This document shows, piece after piece, positions 1 through 11,909 of a DNA stretch of 64,000 nucleotides. Origin of the DNA: Trigonopsis variabilis (lineage: Eukaryota > Ascomycota > Trigonopsidomycetes > Trigonopsidales > Trigonopsidaceae); the NCBI GenBank assembly GCA_003707065.3, contig PPXM03000012.1, positions 62,001 to 126,000 of the forward strand, given 5' to 3'. Positions within the stretch are counted from its first letter, which is position 1, and each line of letters starts with the position of its first letter. The notes beneath the pieces are model-generated. The model saw only the letters and a program-made list of their open reading frames with translations, ran no database searches and had not been told where the DNA came from. The translations under genes and the position numbers were made by a program.

Positions 1-726
1 AAGAGCTCCGTGCATTTGAAATCGGCCATACACAGGAAATGTTAATGACAGTGACTTGGAGCAGCAATGATGATTTAGCGTAGCCTCGCAGAAGATATCC
101 TTCAAGTACATCAGTAGGGCATCTATATGAATGCAAATAGTTAGAGTGGAAAACACCCGAAAGAATATAATATTTATCCCATGACCTAACCTATGACATT
201 AACTCACCCAATATAAACCTTTGCGTACCACCGTAGAATATACCCAGTTCATTTTACCAGTAGAATGAGCTTGCCAGTTCTTGGCCTTTAGCTAGAGTCC
301 ATTTGTTAAACTCAGCCTGCTCCATTCTGTCGTCCCTCGTACTTTTGTTCTGACATATTTCAGGTCAATATTCTACAATATACTCGGAGCACCACATGAA
401 TCGTATTGTACGTAAATCAACCAAGCGATCATTAGAGGAGATCAGGGAACACAGTACCTTTAGAGGTCACGACAGTATCCAAGTTTCAGGAACCAGTTAT
501 CAACTGGCGATAATCACGTGTTATTATATTCAGCATGTGACTTTGGCACCTGACAGTTTATAGACTGCTCAGTTATCTTTCAACGGGCATTCCTACGTAT
601 CATTCCGGTAACGCATACTCTTGTAACTCTCTGGCAACTCTAATTGATAGAGTTCGTTGCACTCTTGACTGGCACTGACTGGCAAGCCGTTTATGTGTTG
701 TCAAATATATAGTTAGGAGGCCAGGA

Positions 727-767
727 CCGAGATACCATGTGAAGGATCCAGGAGCAGCTTATCTCGG
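727..767. promoter_or_regulatory. Inverted pair CCGAGATA ... TATCTCGG
   Basis: CCGAGATA at 727-734 and its exact reverse complement TATCTCGG at 760-767 are separated by 25 bases, about 160 bases upstream of the start codon at 926. The outer CCG...CGG triplets are the type of half-site bound by Zn2Cys6 dimers. The same 8-mer recurs at 843-850 and upstream of the second hydantoinase-like gene and of the regulator at 9870. Role as a binding site is inferred. Confidence 0.5.
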
Positions 768-842
768 CAGTCAAAGGCGAACTAAGCGAGTGTTTAGTTC
801 TGACTTTGTTACTGTCACTAGAAATTCCTCTTTCGGTCAATT

Positions 843-865
843 CCGAGATAAGTGATCAGTCTCGG
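843..865. promoter_or_regulatory. CCGAGATA with inverted TCTCGG
   Basis: CCGAGATA (843-850) is followed by TCTCGG (860-865), giving an inverted repeat CCGAGA-N11-TCTCGG. It lies about 60-80 bases before the start codon of the first hydantoinase-like gene. A further CCGAGA is at 897-902. Compare the elements at 727-767, 9454-9461 and 9759-9831. Confidence 0.45.
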
Positions 866-925
866 TTATAAACCCAAGGTGGTCCTTACAGCTTTACCGA
901 GACCTCTGATTCTCAAAGCTCAGTG

Positions 926-3900
926 ATGTCGAGGCTTAGACTAGGAGTCGATGTGGGTGGAACGAACACGGACTGTGTGCTTCTTGATCCCGCTCAAGCC
1001 AATGAACCTTCAAGAGGAATTCTATATGGATACAAATCCAAGACGACTGACGACGTGACCAGCGGCATAACTGCTGTGGTTCGAGAGGTTTTGCATTGTT
1101 CTGGAGTAGATCGGTCGAGAATCTCATCGTTGACGATTGGAACTACGGTAAGAGTGAAATGGAAATCGGGAGATTAACTGAATACAGCATTTCTTGAACG
1201 CGATTCTGCAGCGAGATACAAAGAAGCTTGAAAAGGTTACTGTGATACGGCTGTGTTCTCAGTACACTCGGACGAATCCCCCCTGCTCGGACTTTCCATC
1301 CGATCTTCAACAAAGTAAGGCTTATCTCAAGAGTCTTGCTAACTGATAGTCATATATGGATCACATTACTATGTTCGGGGCGGAATACAGGTTGATGGAT
1401 CGTTGATTGACCCAATTGATGTCCAAGAGATCAAAGACCTTGTTCCTCGTTTGAAAGCCAGTGGTATTAGAAATATAGTGATTATTGGTGTCTTCGCTCC
1501 TATAGATGAAAGATACAATCAAGAATACGAAGCACGAGATCTCTTGCAGTCGCTTCTACCACCGTCTTTTAATTTAGTCTGCTCAAGCGACGTCGCCGGC
1601 TTGGGATTCTTGGAACGAGAAAATGCTTCGATCCTAAACGCCGCTATTCTATCTCTAGCTAAGCAAACAATTGCCGCTTTTAGATCCGCAATGACAGACT
1701 TGAAACTGAATTGTGGGCTATTTCTTACTCAAAACGATGGCACTTTGGCCTCTGCAGATGCCGTAGCAAAGGTACCTATATCGACTTTTGCTTCTGGAGC
1801 AACAAATTCAATGAGAGGTGCAGCTTATCTTGCCAAGGCTGAGCTATCTACCCACCGATCATCTGTTCTCGTTGCTGATATAGGCGGAACGACGACTGAC
1901 GTAGGCATTCTTCTACCTTCTGGTTATCCTCGTCAAGCCGCTGCTTTTGTTAGTCTAGCTGGAGTACGAATCAATTATTCAATGCCTCACGTTGAAAGTG
2001 TCGCTCTTGGTGGTGGTTCAATTGTTTCTACTGCCCATCCCGTCAAAGTTGGCCCTAAATCGGTTGGCTATGCTCTCGAAACGGATGCTCTTGTTTTCGG
2101 TGGATCGATCCTTACGGCCACCGATATCACTGTCGCTAAAGATAAAATGACTAATATAGGGACTCTCGATAAAGTTAAAGACTTGGATGAAAGTATAATA
2201 AGAGAGGCAGTAGACGCTATTCAGAAGAATATGGATTCAGTGATTGATAGGGTTAAAACTTCACCGGAACCTTTGCCATTGGTCTTGGTCGGCGGTGGCA
2301 GCATCATCGCATCTACAGAGATTGCAGGCGTCTCAAAAGTCATTCGTCCCCCTTTTCACGACTGTGCAAACGCAGTTGGCGCAGCAATTGCTCGTATAGG
2401 TGCCAAATTGGACACTATAGAGGACTCGAGTACAAGGACGATGGACCAAATCATGTCTTATGCAGAAGAAAAAGCTCGCCGTCTGGCGATTGAGAACGGT
2501 GCTAAACCTTCTTCAATAGAAATCACTGAGGTCGAAATCGTTCCAATGCAATATGTGGAAAATAAAGTGCGCATACAGGTCAAAGCAGTAGGTGACCTAG
2601 ACGATAGTTTTGTCATTACCCCTACGCAAAATGGAGGCCATCTTGAGGAGACTGTCGAAATCATGGCCGCTGAATCATCCAATGGGTCGGTGTCGTCTGC
2701 TTTTCTCCATGAGGAAAAAATGAAGAAATTGGATCCTTTTTCTTACATTCCTACGGTCAAAAACAGGATCTGGCATTTATCCGAACCTGACATCCTATGG
2801 ATCTCAATGGGTTGCTATATCCTTGGCTGTGCAGGAGGAGGCTCGCCCTACAGTGCTTATCTTTATCTTCGCGATTTGGTCCGTAATGGGCATACAATTC
2901 AGGTCATGGACGTGGACGACTTGGATGATTCGCATTCTCTGCTCTGGGGAGGATTTATGGGCAGTCCATCTGTCACTCATGAAAGATTGGGAGGTGGTGA
3001 AGTTACCGGCGGTGTCTCTGAGTATTGTCGTGAACTTGGTCTAGACCTTGACTCTATTTCCGCATTTATGGGGCTTGAAATTGGGGGAGAGAATGGCCTA
3101 CAACCCCTTATTCTCGGTAGTTCTGCCCATTATAACAGACCGTGTGTAGATGCTGATTGGATGGGACGAGCATATCCTACATATTATCAAACTACATTGA
3201 CCGTCAAAGGTGATGGAGATTTGACCCCCGCCTTGATTACAAATGGCGCAGGTAATAATATTATCTTTTCATCTGCCACCAATGACAAAATTGTGGATGT
3301 CGCCCTTCGTGCTGCGTGCGCCGAAATGGGATCAATGGTTGGTATGATCTGTAAGCCATGTGATTCTTGGAAGGCGAAGAAATATGCAGTCGAAAGGACG
3401 TTGTCACTGTCTTGGAGAATAGGCCGGGCAATCTACAGGTGCCAGCATTCAAACACGCTTTCCCGAGTCGCCGAAGCGATTATTGATGAAGCAGGAGGTC
3501 CCGAGTGCGCTCGAAAACTATTTGTCGGCAAGATCATCCAAGTTGAGCGGAACGTTGTCAAGGGACACACTTTAGGCAGACTAGTGATTGAGAGTAGGGC
3601 TTTAGATGAGGAAGATGAGGACTCGAGTGCTCCTCCAATGAAAACAACAGGAAAGCTATATATCCCTTTCAGGAACGAAACAATATACGCAGAACATGAG
3701 GACACTGATGGCACCAAAACGGTAAGGTGCTGTTCTTTCATCGCTAACTCTTAGATTCTGGCCACAGTTCCTGATTTGATTTCTATTCTTGATGTGGAAA
3801 GTGGAGAAAACCTTGGAGTTCCCGAATTCCGCTATGGCCTTCGAGTAATCATAATAGCTATCACGGCGAGTGATCGATGGACCGTACCTCGCGGCCTTGA

Positions 3901-4000
3901 GCTGGGAGGGCCAAGGATCTTTGGGTATGATTTGGATTACAAGCCTATTGGCAGGTATCAGCGTCCTCGAAGCGTAATAGAAGAGTATGGTAAGGAATAA
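926..4000 (+). CDS. Hydantoinase/oxoprolinase-DUF917 fusion protein, copy 1
   Basis: Four exons: 926-1147, 1188-1314, 1350-3721 and 3755-4000, giving 988 aa. Introns are 40, 35 and 33 nt. The N-terminal half is an ASKHA-type ATPase fold of the hydantoinase A/5-oxoprolinase family: GVDVGGTNTD near residue 10, an ADIGGTTTDVG motif in the middle, and later GGGS loops. From about residue 600 it continues as DUF917, with motifs such as LGCAGGGSPY and DADWMGRAYP. Family members hydrolyse five-membered cyclic amides (hydantoins, oxoproline) with ATP; the substrate here is unknown. All splice junctions restore alignment with the paralogue at 6332-9364, to which it is roughly half identical by eye. 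The start is ATG 926; the GTG just before it is not used. The promoter carries CCGAGATA elements. It converges with the Zn2Cys6 gene ending at 4100. Confidence 0.9.
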
Positions 4001-4099
4001 ATAGAATCGGTCTATAGAGTCTATTATCTAAATAATCTGTATAATCTATAATTTTCATTCAAAACTCCATCCATTATATTCCCTAGCACCCGAAAAAAA

Positions 4100-5539
4100 T
4101 CAAGCGAGTAGTCGTTCCCAGTTCAGTTTCTTCTTGAGAGCAAGAAAATCTGCATGGAACTCTAAATTTCCTGAGTCTATTTCAGTCCATATTGTTCTTG
4201 AGAATTTGCCCACTTCCTCAAACGACAGGATAGTCATCGTCGATGCAAAGTTGGTGCACGCACTGCTTATGATCTCTCGAGCGTGTCTGGAAACTGCTAC
4301 TTGGCCAAAGACAAAGAGAGGAAAGCACAAGGTCGTGACCGCAAGATCATTTGGGTCAAACGTTTGGATCAGTTCTATGCCTTTGCCCAAATAGTCGAGA
4401 ATAGCTGGATCATGACAAGAGAGATCAGACACCCATCGGGCATACCAGATGGCGGTAGCGGCAGCCCAGACGCCACGGACGCGGTCCCAAGGATCGGAAT
4501 GATTAACCTGGTCAAGACGGCCGATGGTAGAGAAAGCAGCATCGTGGAGGATTTGAATTTCAGACATAGCAGGAGGAGAGTACGAGGGCGAAGATGAGGC
4601 TGACGAGGATGCTGAAGAGTCCGAGTAGGCTGAATGGGCGATATTGGCGCAGAGAACGGCCAAACGGGCAGGAATGCCGCCCCAGAATTCGGTGAACTCT
4701 TCGTCAGAGACTGAGCCGTTGAGAAAGTCCAGTTCTGAGATTAGAGGCTTTAAGCTCGGAAAGTCCAATACGGCAAAGGTATCATATTTAGCCAGTCTTG
4801 CCGAGAAAAAGTAAAGGGGGAACCCATGAGTTTTCTCAGTGAAAAGACGCGATCCAAAAGCCTTGCGATAAGCCAAAAGGTGGGCAATCCACCCATTTAT
4901 ATGATTGGGCGCAAGAATATCGATAGTCATTTGACCCAACATGGCACCGATAAGCTCCAGTTCCCATGACGACTCCTTCTGGGAAACAATGTTTGTCATC
5001 TCTTTATAAGCCGTCGACCGGAGTGTCAATGCGGTCTCATCGAATCCTGCCTGAATAGCAGAAATTGCTAGAATTCCGTGTAGAATAGCTTGCGAGCGTA
5101 GGGCCACCGGGAGATAGAACCGACAGCAGTAGTTCAGCGTCGTGACACCATTGATAGGGTCGAGGCGAGAACAAGTGAAAGTCACGTAATGTTGTAGTAG
5201 TTCACTATTAATTCCTATCTTCAAGATATCGGCCTGGGCAAAAGATAGTCCTGGAGAGCGAACAATGGTATTGTCGGCCGAAGAGATCTTTATCGTTTTC
5301 TGGCCCAGTTTCGGAGGTACATAGCTTTCTTCCGCCTCTGCCTGAGAACAAATAAACTTCAGTCGACGGGTGTAGTCGCACTTCAATCCTCGTCTTATGC
5401 ACACCTTACACCTTGGTCGTTGCTTATCGCACTTTATCCGAGTATCTTTGCAGTTATTGCAGCCTAGACAATGTTAACCCAAGCCCTCTGGGACCTCCTT
5501 ACCGTCAGATCTTCGCTTCACAACAGGTTTAGCCGTCAT
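4100..5539 (-). CDS. Zn2Cys6 transcription factor (Fungal_trans_2 type)
   Basis: Two exons, 5503-5539 (first) and 4100-5463, separated by a 39-nt intron; 466 aa. The intron falls inside the DNA-binding domain: only splicing yields the full binuclear cluster, with cysteines at residues 14, 17, 24, 31, 34 and 41 (C-x2-C-x6-C-x6-C-x2-C-x6-C). The rest resembles the Fungal_trans_2 middle-homology region, with a Ser-rich acidic stretch near the middle. It sits between the two hydantoinase-like paralogues and converges with copy 1, so a pathway-specific regulatory role is a reasonable inference, but nothing in the sequence proves it. I found no CCGAGATA in its own promoter. Confidence 0.85.
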
Positions 5540-6331
5540 ATCCTTCAACCCAGCCTTGGCCTAATCTTGCCAGGCAGTGGGCTGACGGTGGGAGATTAAA
5601 TGCTGCTTTGTCACTATATCCGGCCGGCACCACACCGTGGCAACCAACCTAGAGCCGTAATAGAGTTCAGATGAAGATAGTTTTCCGACCTTTACGGGTC
5701 ACACCCGTCTGTAGCTTAATTCAACCGTTCTTTGTCTCTCGCAGTGGGTGAGCAAGTCTAGATTGGAAAAGTCGCTCTGGATCTGCTCCCGTCTCTAGCG
5801 CTACGGTTACTGGTGCCGCCGCTCGGTATTAAGATGCTATTGTTCTGGAAAGGACGGTCGAGACAGTGGAAGCGCTACCTTTCTAATCTCTCCATGGCTC
5901 AACAGTAATCTACTCTTTTGCTCATGTTCTCTATAGACCAGCGCTAATATTTTGTGTCTATGAGCGAGAACGGGAAAAGATACTCAATATGACTCGATAC
6001 GACGCATCGTAAGCAGTATTGGTAGTTGTGTCAATGGATCTTCGATACGATCCTCGCAAGTGACACGATGGCACAGCCTTCGGCGCTCTCCGTCTACAGA
6101 TACCTGTCGCTTTAAGGAAAGGCTAGCGAATAAACAGGAATATTTGTGCCCGTTTTAAGCTTTCTCATGGATGAGGTGAACGCTACGATGAGATGCGAAG
6201 ATACGACGCATGTGTCGCGTCGCTGAATGTTTACGTGTCCTAGGACGACATTGAGCTATTTGTGTATATCGAATCTGAAACATACTGCCTTCACGTTATC
6301 CGGTCCGATCCGCCTGCTATCGGAATTAGGC
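5540..6331. other. Intergenic region
   Basis: About 790 bases between the regulator's 5' end and the 3' end of hydantoinase-like copy 2. No gene, RNA or repeat of note was seen. A 12-base word GATACGACGCAT occurs twice (about 5997 and 6201), which may be chance. Confidence 0.4.
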
Positions 6332-9300
6332 TCATGGAGCATACTCGTCAATGACACTGGCAGGCTTGATGTATCGACCAACAGACTTGTAGGGAATATC
6401 GAATCTGACGTTAGCTAGTCCCCACCTTTATACTTACCCAAACGATTTAGGCCCACCAATTTCTAGCGCCCGCGGAGTCGAGGACCAGCGGTCCGAACAA
6501 GCAATCGCCAGCACAATAACAGATAAACCGTACCGGTATTCGGGAGACCCAATAGCACCGCCGGAATTGGCATCAACCACCGCAATTAGATCGGGAACAG
6601 TGCAGACAATCTCCTCTTGCCCGCTAGCGGTATCTTCAATCACCGCATAGATGTTTTCATTCTTGAACGGAATCTTCATCCTCTTGGTGCTCTTTGGCTG
6701 CCCTTCTTCGAGAAGTGGCTCGATGATCACTTCTCCATAGACATGGCCATGCCAGAGGTTGCGCTCGACACCAACGATCTTGCCTCGAAACAACTCTTTT
6801 GCTGTTTCTGGCCCGCCTACTGCATCGATAATCAAATTCCCCACATTGTCAAGATCACCCATTTCTCGACCAATGCACACGGCTCTCCCAATTCTCCACG
6901 ACAAGGATATGGTATTGAGAATGGCCCAGTTATTGACGTCGCTGGCTGCCATGGGCGCCGAAACAGATCCCACGGCTGAGCCTACCTCTGAGAGACTGGC
7001 CCTGATGATCTTTTCTGTGGTTATATCGTCGTCAGACTCGAGAACAATGGAGGTTGTACCATTGCCATCACAGAAGACCGCAGGCGTGTAGACTGAGGTC
7101 TTGTTAAAGATAATAGGTGAAGATTGCCACAGAGTTGGATACGCACGGCCCATGAAGTCCCCATCAATGCATCGGATATCCAGATTCTTTTGTCCTGCAA
7201 GATATAATCCGGTCATCCCGTTACCTCCACCGATCTCAAGAGGGATCACAGCCTTAGGAGGGCATTTCAAGAAATACTTGGCCATGGTATTATAAGCCGT
7301 GTTAAACTCTTGGGCACTGTATTGTTCAATTCCTACCGTGGGACTGCCGGCGCCTCCAATATTCACTACCCTGTATCCATCGCCGCCTCCATTAGCCTCG
7401 CTTTCCTTGACAAAGTCGGCCGATTCGATCACTCGGATCTTGGCTCCTTGTCGTACCATCTCGCGGATGCGTAGGAAAGATTGATAGGGGCTGCCGCCAC
7501 CTCCACAACCAAGGATGTAAGCTCCAATGGAGATAAACTCGAGATCCATCTCATCAACGATCCATTCTCGCTGCGCATTAATGAAAGGTTTATGGTCTCT
7601 TGCGCTTGGGGGTATGATGTCTTCGTCTTTCTCTGCTTCTCGCGATATATTCTTATGTATGGCGCCTCCACTCTGCCCATCGAATTTGACTGAATGAGTA
7701 CCTGTCTTTGCTTTAACGGCATCATAATCAAAGGAGCCCACGGCTTTGAGATAGAACCGGATGCGGTTAGCAACATAGGGCAAGGGCACCACATCTTGTT
7801 CAGCAATTCGAGCACTCGAGCGGATCGCTCCCGCTTCAACAGCTTGCTCAATGACTCGCTCTTCGAGTCTTTTCAACACTGCAGCCTTGGGCTCCGTATC
7901 AGAGACCGTCTCAATCACATCAATTGAAGCGGACACCATAGCCATTGCGGCTCCAATAGCATTAGCAACACCAAAGAAAGGAGGCAGGACGACCTTTGAA
8001 GCTCCAGCGATTTCTTTCGGAGCAATAACAGAACCGCCACCAACTAATAAGACAGGAATGGGTTCAGGAGAGCTCTTCATTCGATCGATGATTAACTCCA
8101 GTTTCGCCCGTAGACTCTTATCATACAGGTCCAAGAACTTTGAGTCAAATTTGCCCGCAACTTTGGAAACGTCTCCTACTGGCTGAGCATCATCCGCACA
8201 TCCATGGATTCCAGCTGCCTTTCGAGCCATTGTGACATCCGTAGTCGTAATAGTATCGCCTCCAAATACCAAAGCCTTGGTTAATATATCAGCTCCAGTT
8301 GAGTCAGGGCCAATAGTGACTTTGTCGAGTTCATGGTGGACTACTGATCCTCCACCAAGGCCGATGCTTTCGACATGGGGCATGGCGAAGTTCATACGCA
8401 CTCCACCAACAGTGGTAACAGCAGCAGCTTGACGAGGGAATCCGTTAGGCAAAAGCAAACCTACATCCGTGGTCGTTCCACCGATGTCAACCACCATTGC
8501 AGATTTACCTTTCAAGTCAGTTTGGTGGCTACATAGGAAAGCAGCGCCTCTCATTGAGTTTGTTGCGCCCGAGGAGAAAGTCTTGATTGGCATTTGTGCA
8601 GCAGCTTCGGCAGTAATAACCGTTCCATCATTCTGAGTCAAGAGAAGAGGAGCAACGATATCCAGCTGGCGAATGGCGGATTCAAACGAGGCTATAATCA
8701 TCCGAGCAAACGGTAAGATAGCAGCATTGAGGATGGCCGCATTTTCTCGTTCAAGAAACCCAAGGTTCGCAATGGTATGCGACATGACAATATCTGCCTC
8801 GGGGTAATGAGTGGAGATAATATCTTTGACTTTGAGTTCCTGCTCGGGGTTCAGAGGAGCAAATTGACCTTGGATAACGATCGACTTGATGTTCTTGGAT
8901 TTAATAATCTTGACCTGCTCCACAACTTCATCGACATTGATCTCAGCAACCTCTTTCCCATCGACTTTATACCCCCCAGCGAGAAAGGCCACGTGGCCTT
9001 TCAAAATCGCAGCTAATCCAGCAGGGAAGTCAACAAAAGGAGGCACTGACCGCGAATAGGGCCCGCAGAGACGTAAGACAGCTACTGGGCAAAGTCTGGC
9101 TCTATCGCGTTCAATAACAGCGTTTATGAAGTGCGTCGTACCAATTGTTACCGATAAAACCTCTTTTGGGTCGACATCAGGACATTGGCGGAATAACTCC
9201 TTGATAGCGTTGAAAATACCCACGGAAACGTCGTCAGTCGTAGCAGCCTTGTACCAGGCCAGTACCCCTGGAGACGAGGATTTGCCGGCTTCAGGATCGA

Positions 9301-9364
9301 GCAAGACGGAATCAGTATTAGTTCCGCCCACGTCCACTCCAATTAACAAATTTCCACGAGTCAT
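6332..9364 (-). CDS. Hydantoinase/oxoprolinase-DUF917 fusion protein, copy 2
   Basis: A first exon 6438-9364 and a short last exon 6332-6404, separated by a 33-nt intron; 999 aa. The last exon is needed to complete the conserved C-terminus, which parallels the end of copy 1. The domain order is the same: an ASKHA ATPase-like hydantoinase/oxoprolinase half (GVDVGGTNTDS near residue 10, VDIGGTTTDVG in the middle), then DUF917 from about residue 640 (LGCGGGGSPYQ, DGDFMGRAYP). It is likely an ATP-dependent cyclic amide hydrolase acting in the cytosol; the substrate is not determinable. The start is ATG 9364. Its promoter is shared with the divergent Zn2Cys6 gene at 9870 and carries CCGAGATA at 9454-9461. 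Copy 1 has three introns and copy 2 one, so they are old duplicates. Confidence 0.9.
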
Positions 9365-9453
9365 TGTCGCTGAGAGCGGTGTTTCCAGGCATTTATGGCA
9401 TATTACCTCGGGCCAATCTTTGTCGGAGTCGAGCCAATCAGATCGCGTGCTGC

Positions 9454-9461
9454 CCGAGATA
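9454..9461. promoter_or_regulatory. CCGAGATA element (copy 2 side)
   Basis: Exact 8-mer about 90 bases upstream of the start codon of hydantoinase-like copy 2 (ATG 9364, minus strand). Same word as in the copy 1 promoter. Confidence 0.45.
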
Positions 9462-9758
9462 GACCAAAGTTAAAAGGTTATCAGTGAGCGCCATCATGTC
9501 AACCTTTTTGGTCATCGGGCCTTATCTTCAGCCAATGAGAGTGCGTTTTGGCCGGGACACAGTAGCAGACAGATGCCCTGAAAAGCATTGTCGAACTGGG
9601 GTTCAGGCACTGTGGAACGTATTTTTGACACCTGACAGATAGTAAGCGACCAAAATATTATAATTTTTAACAACTTCTATGAGCTTTTCCGGTCTTGCTT
9701 GACCCAAGACGTTAAGTTGTCATGGGAACTGCTTTATCATCCTTACTTGGTAGCTAGT

Positions 9759-9831
9759 CCGAGATAGCAAGGGCCTCATTAGGCACGCAAGGCTCCAGGC
9801 TCCTGGAAGGTTATCCGTCAGGAAATCTCGG
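9759..9831. promoter_or_regulatory. CCGAGATA and inverted ATCTCGG (regulator side)
   Basis: CCGAGATA at 9759-9766 and ATCTCGG at 9825-9831 lie about 110 and 40 bases upstream of the Zn2Cys6 start codon at 9870. The inverted arrangement mirrors the pair upstream of hydantoinase-like copy 1. Autoregulation by the factor is a possible reading. Confidence 0.45.
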
Positions 9832-9869
9832 GGCAGAATTGAAAGATCCAAACACCGGGAACAGGTTCG

Positions 9870-11909
9870 ATGGAGACCAGGAAGAGTCGAAAACATTACG
9901 CTTGCTTGCCTTGTCGCAGTCGCAAGATCAAATGTGACTTCAAGGTGCCTTGCTCTTCATGTGTTCGAAACCGCGTCGTTGATCAGTGCCAAGCGCACCC
10001 TGCTATAAGCCCTGAATCTCTAGCTAGTCTGCTTCATCGTCGACCTATAACTCCTCGGTCATCGGCGCCATCGATGGTGAGCACGTTGCGGACGTTGAAA
10101 GAGGCACTGGCAGTCTCGGGATGTTGTGTGCCTTTCAAAGACATAATTGCTGTACCAATAGAGCTGGATCTGATTGGCTCGAATAGTTACAGACTGAGCC
10201 TGATCCCATGCAAAAAGGACTGTGACAAGCTCGTCAAGTATTTCATTGGCAATTTGAACTGGATCTACCACCCCTTTCATAAACCGACTTTTTGGAAGAG
10301 CTATGATGCCTTTTGGACTGATACCTCCGCCGATCGTCTTATGCCCTGCATGATTCTGTTGTTTATAAGTACGTCGCTTCTTTACATGGCTGTTGATGAA
10401 CTGGCGTCTATGGGAATCAAGAGACTTAGCTTGGAGGAACGGCAGAAGCTGGCAGACGAGTACTTTGAAGCTTATTTGGCTTCCCACAAGACATTAGATA
10501 AACCTTCGCTAGCAAGTATTCAGTGCTTTCTTGTTTCCCAGCTTTATCTTTTGCAGTGCTGCCGATCGACTCAGTACCAGCTTTTGCTGGCGGCCGCGAT
10601 AAGAGAAAGCCAGCTGCTAGGGCTGGATCGAGTGTCCTCAAGCGCCACTGTGCTAGAACAAGAGTATCGAAATAGGATATGGTGGGATCTTTTTGGCTGC
10701 GATGTTTATACCTCATTGCGGTTAGGTATGTTCTACCACTCAACTCAGCTAACTTTGATAGGAACTCACCCGATAATGTCAGCAAATGACTATTCGGTGC
10801 CATTACCAAGGAACTGTGATGATAGTTCTATCGCAGACAACTCCATTTGCCCCAAGCCAGACCATGTGCCTACCGAAGGTAGCTGCAACCGCATCCGGGC
10901 TCTATTCATGAAAATTCTTAGTCAGGTTTTCAAGTCCTCTTCCAATGACACAGATATCAATGCCAGATTCAATATTCATCAGTCCATTGTGTCATTTAAA
11001 GAGTCCCTGCCATGGTACTATCACCTTGACTGGGCCATCGAATGCGTGAAACAGACTGGAGAGTCATTTGAGCAGGCGCATAAAGCGATTGTCAAGGATA
11101 GACTGTATATCATTGCTCAAAGATATCTGATCAGCGCTGCCACCGCTATTCATGACTTTAGGATTCTCTTTGATCTGTGCTCTTCGTCGCCTCAAGCCCG
11201 CCAGATCTGCCTTGACTCGGCATTGAATGTCGGTTTCCTCCTTCAGGAGTCACTGGCTGACGATTGTCCGGACGGGCTCTTTGCTGCTGGCTTCTCGCAG
11301 TCCTTTTCTGGAGCCATGATGCAAGGGCTCTATTTATTATTCGAGGTCCCCAGCCTTCCCGAAAAAGATAAACTGACTTCTTATCTCAATCTCTGGTTGG
11401 AATGGACTTCCAAGTTGCGTGAAAGCTATGGCGGGCCATTAGAGCTCAACAAGGGAGCAAAAACAGTAGAAAACATGCTGATGGTTTTAAAGCATCTATC
11501 TTGTTCAACTTCAAGGCTCAATCTAGGCCAGTCTTTGGCATCTATGCTGATCGGGCTGTTTGGAAATAAACCCGATATCGAGAGCTACGTCAACCAGTCG
11601 TCCTTAAAGTTCATCCTCAATGATTCCTACCAGCAGAACCAGCAGAACTACTCAAATGATCTACTGCATTCCTCGGAGCCACCTGCAGCTACTCTTCCTG
11701 CTGCTCCTCCTCTCCAAGTTGGCTATTTGGAATCGTGGCAGAGTTTTCTCTCTGCTCTCAATCCCCCAGATTCGTCTGCTAAAGACTCTGATCTAACACT
11801 CTCCCAGCAAGCCGTCGATCAAAATGATGATCTCCGACCTATTCTCGATGATCGCAGCTGGGACGCTTTAATCGCTGACTACGGCCGCTATCTTATGAAC
11901 AGCCTGTAG
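9870..11909 (+). CDS. Zn2Cys6 transcription factor with fungal middle-homology region
   Basis: Single exon, 679 aa, ATG 9870. The N-terminus has a binuclear zinc cluster with cysteines 12, 15, 22, 28, 31 and 40 (C-x2-C-x6-C-x5-C-x2-C-x8-C) followed by a basic linker. The central part (roughly residues 100-350) looks like the Fungal_trans domain, including a SQLYLLQC-type helix and a RIWWDLF motif common in this class. The C-terminus is Gln/Pro/Asp-rich, as expected for an activation region. It is divergent from hydantoinase-like copy 2 across 505 bases with shared CCGAGATA elements, so it is the best candidate for the regulator of both copies. That link is inferred from position and motif only. 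Confidence 0.88.
   Translation: METRKSRKHYACLPCRSRKIKCDFKVPCSSCVRNRVVDQCQAHPAISPESLASLLHRRPITPRSSAPSMVSTLRTLKEALAVSGCCVPFKDIIAVPIELDLIGSNSYRLSLIPCKKDCDKLVKYFIGNLNWIYHPFHKPTFWKSYDAFWTDTSADRLMPCMILLFISTSLLYMAVDELASMGIKRLSLEERQKLADEYFEAYLASHKTLDKPSLASIQCFLVSQLYLLQCCRSTQYQLLLAAAIRESQLLGLDRVSSSATVLEQEYRNRIWWDLFGCDVYTSLRLGMFYHSTQLTLIGTHPIMSANDYSVPLPRNCDDSSIADNSICPKPDHVPTEGSCNRIRALFMKILSQVFKSSSNDTDINARFNIHQSIVSFKESLPWYYHLDWAIECVKQTGESFEQAHKAIVKDRLYIIAQRYLISAATAIHDFRILFDLCSSSPQARQICLDSALNVGFLLQESLADDCPDGLFAAGFSQSFSGAMMQGLYLLFEVPSLPEKDKLTSYLNLWLEWTSKLRESYGGPLELNKGAKTVENMLMVLKHLSCSTSRLNLGQSLASMLIGLFGNKPDIESYVNQSSLKFILNDSYQQNQQNYSNDLLHSSEPPAATLPAAPPLQVGYLESWQSFLSALNPPDSSAKDSDLTLSQQAVDQNDDLRPILDDRSWDALIADYGRYLMNSL

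Larger units (their letters stand above)
1..925. other. Intergenic / upstream region of first gene
   Basis: No complete gene is visible. The first 83 bases are open on the plus strand (frame 3) down to a TAG at 81-83 and could be the last codons of a gene lying to the left, but the 26 residues match nothing I recognise. A CACGTG sits at 515-520. The last 200 bases hold the CCGAGATA elements annotated separately. Confidence 0.4.
9365..9869. promoter_or_regulatory. Bidirectional promoter region
   Basis: 505 bases separate the divergent hydantoinase-like copy 2 and the Zn2Cys6 gene. It holds two exact CCGAGATA copies and one near-inverted copy, annotated below. No coding potential was seen. Confidence 0.6.

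Noticed and set aside
3-83. Plus-strand open frame that could be the C-terminus of a gene to the left
   Set aside because: Only 26 codons, no family match, and the minus strand is equally open here; not enough to call.
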